Origin: Bacteroidaceae bacterium
Lineage (GTDB): Bacteria > Bacteroidota > Bacteroidia > Bacteroidales > Bacteroidaceae
Reading direction: 5' to 3'
Assembly: GCA_017560945.1 (NCBI GenBank)
Contig: JAFZDY010000007.1
Location: forward strand, 68,307 to 132,306
Length of the DNA: 64,000 bases
Shown piece by piece: positions 53,750 to 63,060 of the stretch (position 1 is the first letter of the stretch; each line of letters begins with the position of its first letter). The position numbers were made by a program, and so were the translations under genes. The notes beneath the pieces are model-generated. The model did not search any database and was not told where the DNA came from. It saw only the letters and a list, made by a program, of their open reading frames with translations.

Positions 53750-55513
53750 TCATTCTCCATATCGTTTGAGAAGATTTTCTGCTTGTGGATCTCCCAATTG
53801 CTGAGCACGTTGTAAGGCTGTTCGAGCCTCCTCTTTCTTCCCTTGTTGTCCTAAACATACGCCAAGTATGCGATAAGCATCGGCATAGTCGGGTAGTAAT
53901 TCGGTAACACGACGTGCCGCAACAATGGCTTCATCCCAAAGGTTAAAGCGGGCACACACAGAAGCCTGTTCGATAAGATAATCTACATTCTCAGGTGCCA
54001 ACTCCACGGCACGTTGAAGATCATTTACGGCCACTTGGTTCATACGTCCGGCTAAGGCCGCCATGGCACGATGATAATAGAAGGCTGCATTAGTTTGTCC
54101 TGCCAATAGATTGTAGTATTCATTGTAGTCTTGCACGGCTTCGCGTGGACGTCCATCAGCCATCAGAGCTTGTGCTCGTTGCAAAATGTAGGGCGCTACA
54201 TCACGTGGGTAGGGCTTGGCGTAGGTGTTGATGGCATGCGTAATGAGGTCTACCACTTCAGATGTACGTGTGGTGTCTCCCATCATTTGTAATGCTTGAG
54301 CAGCTGTATACCATGTTGAGGCTGTGGCAATATTTGACCGATTGACTGAGTAATATGCCTGATAGGCTGCTTGATATTGTCCAAGAGCAAAGTGTAGGTC
54401 TCCCTTTGTCTGTTGATAAAGTGGCAGTGAGTCTTGTGCTATTGCCTTGTCTATTTCTGCAAGGGCTTTATCCAACGTCCAGTCCTTATATGTTAAAGGG
54501 TTCTTATCTGTAGCATTAGTGATGATGAGACGGCATAGAGCATAATGCGCATCGGCTTTATTGGTTGTTAATTCCAATGCACGTGACATATCCTCTTCTG
54601 CTAATTGGAAGTGTGCACTATCGCGGAAACTTTGTACGTAAAGGGCTGCACGACGTTGTAATCCTTCGGCACTTTGTGGGTAAGTGATGATGAATTCGTT
54701 GAGCAATGAAAGGTACTCTTGTGGCCCGCGAGTACTATTCATATAAAGGTAAACAAGTGCTTCTTGTTCGGTGGGTGGAAGTGCTTTCTTAATACCTATG
54801 GCTTTTAAGATGGGGCTATTCCCTGTAAGTGCACCGATACTGAGATTGGCCGCAAAGCGGACATCAACGGCATAGTTTGTGACATTGTCTTGTCCTCCGT
54901 ATGGCTTTTGTATCAACGCTACCACTTCACCCAGTTCATTCATAATGGGGCAACTTACCTGTTTATCGGTCACAGGCATACGCAGTGTATAATAGGCATA
55001 TTGCTCAGACGCGGTAACTCGCTCCTCAACCTTTCCCATGGTACAATCGATGGATTTGCTGGTAGAGTAGGGAAGCATCCATACCGATTGTCCTGCTTGT
55101 ACTCCAAGGGTGTCAATAGTTAATGCCGTCAGTTTCTCTTTACCTGCATCGATGCGAAACTTTACGATATCGTATATTTCGTTCGCACCCAATATGTGTG
55201 TCACGGGAAGTTGTTTGCCTGTGTTGGTGATAATTATGGCTTTTTCTGCACTTCGGAAGAGGTTATAGTCAGCCACTGCTTCTCCATTTTCTGAGATGAA
55301 AAAACCATTGCCAGTATTCAATATGTTGTCATCCTTGTCGTAGGTAATGACAGAGAATACGGCTGCACGCGCCTTTTTTGCCCACTTAGGAGCTTCTTGG
55401 GCATAAAGAGGGAGTGACAAAAACAAAATTATCCACATCCAACATTTTCCCAGAGGTTGAATGGCGGATAATTTGTTAATGATATGAGATACTTTCTTAT
55501 TTGTGAAAATCAT
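53750..55513 (-). CDS. trypsin-like fold plus TPR protein; protease site lost
   Basis: The protein has 587 residues with a membrane or signal helix at about 25-40. The N-terminal domain (about 45-240) has the trypsin-like pattern GNGFFISENGEAVADYNLF, where the catalytic His position holds Asn, and CPIMNELGEVVAL, where GNSGSP is expected. The catalytic Ser is absent; an Asp in IYDIVKF remains. The second half (about 270-580) is a series of about eight TPRs. It likely serves as a scaffold that binds rather than cuts proteins. It lies upstream of the barrel gene in the same direction. Confidence 0.8.
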   Translation of the reverse strand: MIFTNKKVSHIINKLSAIQPLGKCWMWIILFLSLPLYAQEAPKWAKKARAAVFSVITYDKDDNILNTGNGFFISENGEAVADYNLFRSAEKAIIITNTGKQLPVTHILGANEIYDIVKFRIDAGKEKLTALTIDTLGVQAGQSVWMLPYSTSKSIDCTMGKVEERVTASEQYAYYTLRMPVTDKQVSCPIMNELGEVVALIQKPYGGQDNVTNYAVDVRFAANLSIGALTGNSPILKAIGIKKALPPTEQEALVYLYMNSTRGPQEYLSLLNEFIITYPQSAEGLQRRAALYVQSFRDSAHFQLAEEDMSRALELTTNKADAHYALCRLIITNATDKNPLTYKDWTLDKALAEIDKAIAQDSLPLYQQTKGDLHFALGQYQAAYQAYYSVNRSNIATASTWYTAAQALQMMGDTTRTSEVVDLITHAINTYAKPYPRDVAPYILQRAQALMADGRPREAVQDYNEYYNLLAGQTNAAFYYHRAMAALAGRMNQVAVNDLQRAVELAPENVDYLIEQASVCARFNLWDEAIVAARRVTELLPDYADAYRILGVCLGQQGKKEEARTALQRAQQLGDPQAENLLKRYGE

Positions 55514-55527
55514 GCGTCTATTGGTTT

Positions 55528-56268
55528 TTAGAAACCTCTTTGTCTAAATACCTCGTAGATGAGAATACCTGCTGCTACGCTTACGTTCAATGATTCGATG
55601 CGTCCAGTCATGGGAATCTTTATCCACTCGTCACAAAGTGCAAGATGTTCGTATGATACACCTTTGTCCTCTGCACCCATGATGATACATATAGGGTCGG
55701 TATATTGTCCGTCGGTGTAGTTATAATCTCCCTTTTCGGTGGCGGCAACTACGTGGAAACCACATTGCTTCAGGTAGTTGATAGTATTGGTGAGACTCTT
55801 CTCGCGACATACGGGAAGGGTATGAAGGGCACCCGCAGAGGTTTTGATTGCATCGGCATTGACTTTGGCACTATTGTTGGTGGGGATAATGATGGCATCA
55901 ACACCTGCACATTCGCATGTACGGGCAATGGCTCCGAAATTACGTACATCGGTCACACCGTCGAGCATCAAGAATACAGGGTTCTTTCCTGCTTCGAAGA
56001 GGGTAGGTACCAAGTCCTCGGTACGTTGGTATGTGATGCTGGAAATGTAGGCAATTACACCCTGGTGATTTTTACGTGTGATGCGGTTGAGACGCTCAAC
56101 AGGTACTCGTTGTATGGGGATGAGTGTGCCCTTGAGTGCGGCAAACAACTCGCGTGATAGTTCGTTTTGAATATCTCGCTTTATCAATATCTTGTCAATC
56201 TCTTTTCCTGCCTCAATGGCCTCTATCACGGCACGGGTGCCGAAGATCATTTCGCTTTGTTCGTTCAT
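55528..56268 (-). CDS. rlmB: 23S rRNA Gm2251 2'-O-methyltransferase RlmB
   Basis: The protein has 246 residues in the SPOUT/TrmH family. The substrate-binding N-terminal domain (about 1-75, FGTRAVIEAIEAGKEIDKILIKR) is followed by the knot with LDGVTDVRNFGAIARTCECAG, IMGAEDKGVS and IPMTGRIESLNVSVAAGI. It methylates G2251 in the ribosomal P loop. It lies just upstream of the TPR protein gene in the same direction. Confidence 0.92.
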   Translation of the reverse strand: MNEQSEMIFGTRAVIEAIEAGKEIDKILIKRDIQNELSRELFAALKGTLIPIQRVPVERLNRITRKNHQGVIAYISSITYQRTEDLVPTLFEAGKNPVFLMLDGVTDVRNFGAIARTCECAGVDAIIIPTNNSAKVNADAIKTSAGALHTLPVCREKSLTNTINYLKQCGFHVVAATEKGDYNYTDGQYTDPICIIMGAEDKGVSYEHLALCDEWIKIPMTGRIESLNVSVAAGILIYEVFRQRGF

Positions 56269-56328
56269 TGTCTATCTTTTTATAAATGTAAAGGATGTAT
56301 ATGCATTCGTGCTACATCTTTACGGATA

Positions 56329-57996
56329 TTATTCATTTTTCAAGAGTTCTCTTGCATTCTCTATGGCCGCATCGGAGAGGTTTTCGCCACTTAGCATATG
56401 GGCAATCTCAGTGACGCGTTCTTCGTCGGAAAGACGTACGAGATGCGAGGTGGTACCCTCATCAGTATCCTCCTTGTAGACACGATAGTGTGTGGCTCCT
56501 ACAGAAGCAATCTGTGGTAAATGGGTGATGCTGATGACTTGTCGGTTGGCTTGCCCCATTTCCTTCATAATAAGTGCCATACGCTCGGCTATTTTGCCTG
56601 ATACACCAGTGTCAATCTCGTCGAAGATGATGGTGGGCAATTTGACGGCTCCTGTGATGAGTGCTTTCAATGAGAGCATTACGCGAGCAATTTCACCACC
56701 TGAAGCCACGTTGGCAATGTTTTGAAGTTGTCCATTCTTGTTGGCCGAGAAGAGGAAATTGATATTGTCCATACCCGTTGCATCAGGTTCTTGGCGAGGG
56801 ATGAACTCTATATTGAATTTTACGTTTGGCATTCCCAATGGGATGAGATGCTCGGTCAGTGTCTGCTCTATGTGGATGGCGGCTTGTTTTCGCAATTGGG
56901 TAAGTTCTTTTGCTTGTACCACCAATTGGTCGTACACTTGCCCCTTCTCGTGAGTCAACTTTTCGATGCGTTCGTCATAACAAGTGATTGCATCGAGTTT
57001 TTCACGTAACTCTTGAGTCAAAGATATCAGTTCACAATCTGTCTGCACATGGTGCTTTTGCTCGAGGGTGTAGATTTCGTTCAGTCTCTCGTTCACTTGA
57101 TCCAATCGTGCGGGGTTAAATTCCACTCCATCTTGCGCCGATTCTATCTCGTTGTTGATGTCTTTCAACTCGATGAGGCAACTCTCGATGCGCTCTTGCA
57201 ATTCTTCTGCCATAGGGAATACGCGAGATATGTCGCGCAGATGTCGACCAGCATCTTTTAACGCATTGAGTACTCCATTCCCTTCATCAGGATTGAGATA
57301 TTGACTTGCGGCATAGAGGTTATTTTTGATTTCTTCTGCGTGATTCAGACAATCGGCTTCTGCCTCCAATTCCTCCTGTTCACCTTCACGAAGGTTCAGT
57401 GATTCCAATTGCTCCAATTGAAAGGAAATGTAATCCTGTTCAGTACGATTTTTCTCTGCTTCTTCAATGAGGAGATTTAGTTCTTTCGCTAACTCTTTCC
57501 AACGATTGTATGTTGTTTTGTATGTGGCCAACTCCTTGGCATCCGAAGCCATGATGTCCACAATGCCCAGTTGGAAACTTTCCTTTCCTAACAAAAGATT
57601 TTGGTGTTGGCTATGTACGTCGATGAGTTGTTCGCCCAATTCCTTCATCTGACTAAGTTGAGCAGGTACATCGTTGATGAACGAGCGGCTCTTTCCTGAG
57701 GCAGAGAGTTCACGTCGGAGGATGCATTCGCCTTCATCGTACTCCAACTCGTGCTCCTCAAAGAACTCCTTCATGTTGTATGCGGAGATGTCGAAGTGGG
57801 CCTCGATGACACACTTTGCCGCTCCTGTCTTGATGGCCTTTGTGTCTGCCCTCTGGCCTAAAAGGAGGCCGATGGCTCCAAGGATGATGGATTTACCTGC
57901 ACCTGTCTCTCCAGTAATGACGGAGAATCCTTGCTCGAAGTCAATGTCGAGTTTATCGATGAGTGCGTAGTTTTGTATGTGAAGGGATTGTAACAT
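56329..57996 (-). CDS. recN: DNA repair protein RecN
   Basis: The protein has 555 residues and is SMC-like. Walker A is GETGAGKS (29-36), a long coiled coil spans about 150-370, the signature is VASGGEIARVMLSL and Walker B is TIIFDEIDTGVSG. It binds and joins double-strand-break ends. It is co-oriented with DUF4835 and coaBC and lies 3 bp after the DUF4835 stop. Confidence 0.96.
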   Translation of the reverse strand: MLQSLHIQNYALIDKLDIDFEQGFSVITGETGAGKSIILGAIGLLLGQRADTKAIKTGAAKCVIEAHFDISAYNMKEFFEEHELEYDEGECILRRELSASGKSRSFINDVPAQLSQMKELGEQLIDVHSQHQNLLLGKESFQLGIVDIMASDAKELATYKTTYNRWKELAKELNLLIEEAEKNRTEQDYISFQLEQLESLNLREGEQEELEAEADCLNHAEEIKNNLYAASQYLNPDEGNGVLNALKDAGRHLRDISRVFPMAEELQERIESCLIELKDINNEIESAQDGVEFNPARLDQVNERLNEIYTLEQKHHVQTDCELISLTQELREKLDAITCYDERIEKLTHEKGQVYDQLVVQAKELTQLRKQAAIHIEQTLTEHLIPLGMPNVKFNIEFIPRQEPDATGMDNINFLFSANKNGQLQNIANVASGGEIARVMLSLKALITGAVKLPTIIFDEIDTGVSGKIAERMALIMKEMGQANRQVISITHLPQIASVGATHYRVYKEDTDEGTTSHLVRLSDEERVTEIAHMLSGENLSDAAIENARELLKNE

Positions 57997-57999
57997 TTC

Positions 58000-58908
58000 C
58001 TAATTCTTTATCTTGTTCCAACTGGTTGATTGAGAGGGGTTGATGTCGCTCATCATGGCAGAAATATCTTCCTTCTCCTTTTGAGAACCTTTGGAGTAGA
58101 CATTTACCAATTCGTCTTTTTTGATGTCTGTCCAGATGATAGGAAGCGCCGACAGGGGTTTGTTCTCCTTTGCTTCTTTCAATTTCTTTAGAGCGGTGGT
58201 AATGTTGGTGCGTCCGCGTTCGGCATTAGTGGCCATCTCGTCAAGGCCTTTGCGATGATATTCGTACATCAGTTGGCGCAGAGGCTCCATACCTCCGTCC
58301 ATATAGTCGTTGATAATCGCGTGTCTATTTCGGTCACTATCAAAGGCTTTCCATCCTGGTGCATTCAGCATTTCGGCATTGTTGACAAGGGAGTTCACTC
58401 GATACAATATCTCACTTCCCCCCTTTGGCGCAAAGGTGTCCATGTCCATGCCTATGATGAGCAGGGCGTAGTAGGCCATGACGGCCGTCAGGTTGTTATC
58501 CAACATATCTTCTCTAAACTCCAATTGGTCAAACTCCTTGTAGTTGAAGGCAAACTCTGCGTCCTTGAAGTTGAACACTGTGGTGTTGTACGTTGAGTTG
58601 TACACAGGCCTATTGCTTTGCACCATCATGTCACAGGTGAAGTTTCCATCGTCGCTATATTGATTCACCGTGATGTTGAATGAGCAGGAGATGCGCTCTT
58701 GCTGGCTATATTGTTGGTTTGTCCACTTGCGTGTGTTCATGAATTCGGTGAGGGCCGTCTCCAATGTCTTGAACACCTCTTTGTTGGTGCCTTGTATCTT
58801 TTGGCTATTGATGACGACCTTACAATCCAACTCTTGCGCACGAATGCCGATGGGCATCAATGCGGTTAATACCATGATAACCAGTGTACAGATGTGTCGG
58901 ATGCGCAT
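58000..58908 (-). CDS. DUF4835 family periplasmic protein
   Basis: The protein has 302 residues with a signal peptide (to IRAQ, about residue 24). The body carries the DUF4835 pattern ELDCKVVINSQKIQGTNKEVFKTLETALTEFMNTRKWTN and DMDTFAPKGG. I recall the family being linked to type IX secretion (PorD) in Flavobacteriia, usually between coaBC and recN exactly as here; I am not certain. No secretion-system gene is otherwise in the window. Confidence 0.82.
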   Translation of the reverse strand: MRIRHICTLVIMVLTALMPIGIRAQELDCKVVINSQKIQGTNKEVFKTLETALTEFMNTRKWTNQQYSQQERISCSFNITVNQYSDDGNFTCDMMVQSNRPVYNSTYNTTVFNFKDAEFAFNYKEFDQLEFREDMLDNNLTAVMAYYALLIIGMDMDTFAPKGGSEILYRVNSLVNNAEMLNAPGWKAFDSDRNRHAIINDYMDGGMEPLRQLMYEYHRKGLDEMATNAERGRTNITTALKKLKEAKENKPLSALPIIWTDIKKDELVNVYSKGSQKEKEDISAMMSDINPSQSTSWNKIKN

Positions 58909-58928
58909 GTCTATCTCCTCTTTTTTAT

Positions 58929-60143
58929 TTATTTTACTCTCTTTTCCAGCTCGTCTATGATGTCGGATGCTACTTCGTTCTTGGGCTTCAAGGGGTATTC
59001 CTTCGCCTCTTCCTTGGATACGATGGAAATCTTGTTCGTGTCGTGGCGGAAGCCTGCACCCTTGTCGTTCAGTGAGTTGAGGACGATGAAGTCAAAGTTC
59101 TTACGCTCGAGTTTCCCTTGGGCGTGAGCCAATTCGTCAGTGGTCTCCAAGGCAAATCCTACAAGTGTTTGTCCTTCGCGCTTCGTCTTTCCAAGGGCGG
59201 CGGCAATGTCTTGAGTAGGCTTCAGGCGCAGGATGAGGTCGTCTCCCTCGCGCTTGATCTTCTCCTCGGCTTTTACCTCAGGGGTAAAGTCGGCCACGGC
59301 GGCACATAGGATGCCTGCATCGCAAGTGGGGAAGTGAGTGGTGGCTGCTTTGTACATTTCATCAGCCGACTCTACATCGATGCGTTGTATGTGGGGGTGC
59401 TTGCACTCCATTTGCACAGGGCCGCTGATGAGGGTAACCTCCGCACCTCGCCTTGCACACTCCTCGGCTAACGCATATCCCATCTTACCTGATGAGTAGT
59501 TACCAATGAAACGTACAGGGTCAATTTTTTCGTATGTAGGGCCGGCGGTTATCAATACTTTTTTTTTCTCCAACGGGGAAAAACTTTTTTCCCTGTCTGA
59601 GAAAAATTTCTGTAAGGCAATGATGATATTTTCAGGTTCCTCCATGCGTCCTTTACCCACCAGGTGGCTGGCAAGGAAACCTTCGCCTGGCTCTATGATG
59701 TGGTTGCCGTATGAGCGTAGTGTATCCAAGTTTTGTTGGGTGGAGGGGTGGGCGTACATGTCGAGGTCCATTGCTGGTGCAACGAAGACAGGTGCCTTCA
59801 TCGACAGGTAAGTGGTGATGAGCATGTTGTCCGCCACTCCGTGTGCCATCTTGCCAATGGTAGAGGCTGTGGCAGGGGCAATAATCATGGCATCTGCCCA
59901 AAGTCCTAATGCCACGTGGCTATGCCAGGTGCCGTCGCGTTGGGCAAAGAAGTCGCTGATGACAGGTTTGCTTGTCAAGGCCGACAAGGTGATGGGGGTG
60001 ATGAACTCCTTTCCTGCCGGTGTGATGACTACTTGCACCTCGGCTCCCTCCTTGATGAGACCGCGTATCAGGATACAAGCCTTGTAGGCCGCTATGCTTC
60101 CAGTGATACCGAGTACGAATTTCTTTCCTTGTAGTATGCTCAT
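58929..60143 (-). CDS. coaBC: bifunctional phosphopantothenoylcysteine decarboxylase/phosphopantothenate-cysteine ligase
   Basis: The protein has 404 residues. The CoaC half (about 1-180) has GITGSIAAYKA, the catalytic His in TWHSHV, APATASTIGKMAHGVADN and PAMDLDMY. The CoaB half (about 190-400) has ITAGPTYEKIDPVRFIGNYSSGKMG and the KLKPTQD-like region. It carries out two steps of coenzyme A synthesis. It is the first gene of the coaBC-DUF4835-recN run. Confidence 0.95.
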   Translation of the reverse strand: MSILQGKKFVLGITGSIAAYKACILIRGLIKEGAEVQVVITPAGKEFITPITLSALTSKPVISDFFAQRDGTWHSHVALGLWADAMIIAPATASTIGKMAHGVADNMLITTYLSMKAPVFVAPAMDLDMYAHPSTQQNLDTLRSYGNHIIEPGEGFLASHLVGKGRMEEPENIIIALQKFFSDREKSFSPLEKKKVLITAGPTYEKIDPVRFIGNYSSGKMGYALAEECARRGAEVTLISGPVQMECKHPHIQRIDVESADEMYKAATTHFPTCDAGILCAAVADFTPEVKAEEKIKREGDDLILRLKPTQDIAAALGKTKREGQTLVGFALETTDELAHAQGKLERKNFDFIVLNSLNDKGAGFRHDTNKISIVSKEEAKEYPLKPKNEVASDIIDELEKRVK

Positions 60144-60270
60144 AAACTATTGTTGTAGATGGAAAGGGACAATTGGGGACAATCCTTCATCGCCTCTTTT
60201 CTTCCAGTTATTTTCTCGAAATTACTTTTTTAATTTTGCTCATCACTTGTCACTCGAGGAGATTACTTCC

Positions 60271-61035
60271 TCACTTCAATCCTAACTTGATGCGTGTCAA
60301 CATCTGCTTGGTGTTCAGTGTGAAATCTCCCTGAAGCATCCAACTATAGTAACCAGGGTCTTTGCGAAGAACCTCCTCAACTGATTGTCCCTTGTATTTG
60401 CCAAAGTTGAATGTGGCGATGCCCTGTTCGTTGTACACCATGCGTCCTGCGAAGTCCACATTGTGGGTGAAGCTTGAGTATTCGCTTAGGAAGGCCATGT
60501 CGTTTTGCAACTCATTTGGGTATCTGTCGAGTTGAGCTTTCAGCACCTCGTATGTGGCGCGTGTGTCGGCCTCGGCGGTGTGAGCATCCTCCAAGTTCTT
60601 GTCGCAATAGAATTTATATGCGGCCGAGAGGGTGCGTTGCTCCAACTTGTGGTAGATGACCTGCACATCGATGAACTTGCGACGGCTCATGTCAATGTCT
60701 ACTCCTGCACGAAGGAACTCTTCGGCCAACAGAGGCACGTCAAAACGGTTGCTATTGAAACCTGCAATGTCGCATCCCTCTATGTCGCGGGCAATGACCT
60801 TGGCTACCTCTTTGAAGGTGGGACAATCGGCCACATCCTCGTCATAGATGCCATGTACCTCCGATGATTGCTCGGGGATGTGCATCTCGGGATTGATGCG
60901 CATGGTCTTCGACTCTTCGTTGCCGTTAGGATAAACCTTCAGGTAGCAAATCTCGACGATGCGGTCGGTGTTAATATTTACACCCGTTGTCTCCAAGTCG
61001 AAGAAGACAATCGGATTTTTCAAATTCAAGTTCAT
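60271..61035 (-). CDS. DEDDh 3'-5' exonuclease (DNA polymerase III epsilon-like)
   Basis: The protein has 254 residues. Exo I is FFDLETTG (the DxE of DEDD), Exo II is the Asn/Asp in AGFNSNRFDVPLL and Exo III is AHTAEADTRATYEVL. The C-terminal quarter (from about 195) holds the short module FNFGKYKGQSVEEVLRKDPGYYSWML, also seen in other exonucleases of this group. It may proofread for DNA polymerase or act in repair. It lies 121 bp downstream of dnaN, in the same direction. Confidence 0.88.
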   Translation of the reverse strand: MNLNLKNPIVFFDLETTGVNINTDRIVEICYLKVYPNGNEESKTMRINPEMHIPEQSSEVHGIYDEDVADCPTFKEVAKVIARDIEGCDIAGFNSNRFDVPLLAEEFLRAGVDIDMSRRKFIDVQVIYHKLEQRTLSAAYKFYCDKNLEDAHTAEADTRATYEVLKAQLDRYPNELQNDMAFLSEYSSFTHNVDFAGRMVYNEQGIATFNFGKYKGQSVEEVLRKDPGYYSWMLQGDFTLNTKQMLTRIKLGLK

Positions 61036-61040
61036 AATGT

Positions 61041-61153
61041 CATTTACAATTTACCATTTACAATTTACCATTTACAACGCACAAATAATCTAATCCTTGC
61101 ACCTCGCAATTGGGGAGTGCAAATTGTACATTGTAAATGGTAATTTGTAAATG
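61041..61153. repeat. large hairpin of TTTACCATTTACAA words filling the dnaN-exonuclease gap
   Basis: The arms 61041-61069 and 61125-61153 pair with about 26 of 29 positions matched. Inside is a second stem, TTGCAC/GTGCAA (61097-61102, 61117-61122). The arms are made of repeated 14-bp words. The element starts 4 bp after the dnaN stop and ends 6 bp before the exonuclease start. Confidence 0.88.
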
Positions 61154-61156
61154 CCG

Positions 61157-62281
61157 TTAGTCGTTCAGCATCATGGGCATGAGCAACATCAGCAAATTCT
61201 CGTTCTCCTCCTGTTCAGCAGGTACAAGTACACCTGCTCTTGAGGGATCGGCGAGTTCGATGATGACGTCTTGACCTGAAAGGTTGTTCAAGATGTCGAT
61301 GAGGAAAGTTGCCTTGAAGCCAATGCTCATGGGAGAACCGCTATAACTGCAGTTGATAGACTCTTCGGCCGAAGTTGAGAAGTCAATGTCTTGACCTGAA
61401 AGAACCAATTGGTTGTCCTGAAGGCGGAGCTTGATGAGGCTGCTTGCCTGTGACGAGAACACTGACACGCGCTTGAGTGCACTCAGCAGAATGGCGCGGT
61501 CGATGGTTACCTTGTGAGGATTGTTTTGAGGAATCACCGAGTTGTAGTTGGGGTAACGACCCTCAATCAAACGACATACCATGCGGTAGTTGGGCATAGT
61601 GAAGGTAGCGTTGCGGTCATCGAAATCGATGCTCACACTTCCTTGCTCCTTACCCAAGAGATTCTTGAGCAATGTAGCGGGTTTCTTGGGAAGAATGAAG
61701 GCAGCCTTTTCATTGCCCTTAGTAGCATAGTTCTTGTTGCGCACCAATTTGTGTCCGTCCGAAGCCACCATAGTGAGGTCATCAGTGGTGATGTCGAAGT
61801 AGATACCGTTCATCACAGGGCGCAACTCGTCATCTGCCGTAGCGAAGAGGGCGCGGTTGATACCATTCAATAAGGTTGAGGCTTCCATCTCCACGTGTAC
61901 AGCACTTTCGCCCAATGTCACAGGGATGGGGTACTCGTCAGCATTTTGTGCCACTACACTGTAGCGTCCGTTCATGTATTGTACGAGGATTTCCAACGTG
62001 TCAGGGTTGAAGTCAAATGTCAATGGTTGCTCGGGGATTTCCTTCAATGCATCCTGAATGGTCTTGGCATTGATGGCAAAACGGCAATTGCCGTCGTTCT
62101 CCGCTACCTCTATTGAGGTTGACATAGTTGTCTCGTTGTCAGATGCTGTAAGTGACAAAGTTCCGTCATTCAATTCGAATAAGAAACAATCGAGAATGGG
62201 GAGGGTATTCTTCGAGTTGATAACTCGGCCGATTGCTTGCAAATGGTTGAAAAGCCCAGTGCTTGATACGATAAATTTCAT
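61157..62281 (-). CDS. dnaN: DNA polymerase III beta sliding clamp
   Basis: The protein has 374 residues, the normal length. It starts MKFIVSSTGLFNHLQAIGRVI. Three clamp domains are visible, with the domain 2 pattern PVMNGIYFDITTDDLTMVASDGHKL and the ending LMLLMPMML. As a ring-shaped dimer it tethers polymerase to DNA. It is divergent from the DUF3127 gene. Confidence 0.97.
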   Translation of the reverse strand: MKFIVSSTGLFNHLQAIGRVINSKNTLPILDCFLFELNDGTLSLTASDNETTMSTSIEVAENDGNCRFAINAKTIQDALKEIPEQPLTFDFNPDTLEILVQYMNGRYSVVAQNADEYPIPVTLGESAVHVEMEASTLLNGINRALFATADDELRPVMNGIYFDITTDDLTMVASDGHKLVRNKNYATKGNEKAAFILPKKPATLLKNLLGKEQGSVSIDFDDRNATFTMPNYRMVCRLIEGRYPNYNSVIPQNNPHKVTIDRAILLSALKRVSVFSSQASSLIKLRLQDNQLVLSGQDIDFSTSAEESINCSYSGSPMSIGFKATFLIDILNNLSGQDVIIELADPSRAGVLVPAEQEENENLLMLLMPMMLND

Positions 62282-62321
62282 ATAGTCAATTTTTGTTTTT
62301 TATTTCGTTGTAATAATGTGA

Positions 62322-62329
62322 CAAAGGTA
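62322..62329 (-). promoter_or_regulatory. -7 element of dnaN
   Basis: The minus strand reads TACCTTTG 40 bp before the ATG. TTG at 62354-62352 gives a longer-than-usual spacer (22 nt). Confidence 0.6.
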
Positions 62330-62423
62330 CGAAAACTTTGTGTATCTATAGCAAAAAGGCGGAAAAAAATTCGTTTAATATGAAATAAAGTAGTACTTTC
62401 GCGAAAAATTTTAAAGTATACAC

Positions 62424-62813
62424 ATGGAATTAAAAGGTAAAATAATCGCAGTTCTCCCTGCTCGTGAGGGAGTTGCAAAGAGTAGCGGTAATCCCTGGAA
62501 AATACAGGAGTATGTATTGGAAACAACCGGTGAGCAATATCCTCGCAAGATGTGCTTCAATGTGTTTGGTGCCGATAAGATCGATCAGTTTAATATTCAG
62601 TTGGGTGAAGAGCTCACCGTGTCATTCGATATAGATTGCCGTCAGTGGCAAGATCGTTGGTTTAACGACATCCGTGCATGGAAGGTAGAGCGTGTAAGTG
62701 ACCAAGCCTCTGCACCGCAACCCATGAACGAAAGCGCGGCTCCTTTCCCTCCTGTATCAGCGGCTCCCGTTGACTTCTCTGCAGGTGACGAGAAGGACGA
62801 TTTGCCTTTCTAA
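62424..62813 (+). CDS. DUF3127 OB-fold protein with SSB-like acidic tip
   Basis: The protein has 129 residues. DUF3127 covers about 1-95: MELKGKIIAVLPAREGV, GNPWKIQEYVLET and VSFDIDCRQWQDRWFNDIRAWKVE. The last third is a Pro/Ala-rich linker ending in the acidic tip EKDDLPF, the form of the C-terminal peptide by which single-stranded-DNA-binding protein recruits repair and replication partners. It is divergent from dnaN, and I infer ssDNA binding or SSB-like partner binding. Confidence 0.85.
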   Translation: MELKGKIIAVLPAREGVAKSSGNPWKIQEYVLETTGEQYPRKMCFNVFGADKIDQFNIQLGEELTVSFDIDCRQWQDRWFNDIRAWKVERVSDQASAPQPMNESAAPFPPVSAAPVDFSAGDEKDDLPF

Positions 62814-63060
62814 AAAAGTAAAGAGCGAAAAAATCATGAGAGAGTGTGTCTTGTGATTCACTCCTCTCACATTCTTAGGCGCGGATTACACAAATTTCAC
62901 GAAAACATTTCATACAATGGGATTTAAAGTAGTGATAATTGGTGCAATTCGCGCCTAAATCTTGTAGGTATAGTCTTTTCGTAGAAGATGTGTTCTTCTC
63001 TTTTCACATACATAATATTCTACTAACATACACCCTGATATACAGGGTATCTGACTATAA
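62814..63060. other. intergenic gap after the DUF3127 gene
   Basis: No gene is supported. The stretch contains copy C of the dispersed palindrome (62875-62958) and a small CCCTG/CAGGG hairpin near 63036-63050. The rho terminator follows. Confidence 0.6.
62875..62958. repeat. dispersed palindrome, copy C
   Basis: TTAGGCGCGGATT (62875-62887) pairs with AATTCGCGCCTAA (62946-62958) with one G-T-type mismatch. The left arm continues ACACAAATTTCACG, like copies A and B. Confidence 0.8.
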
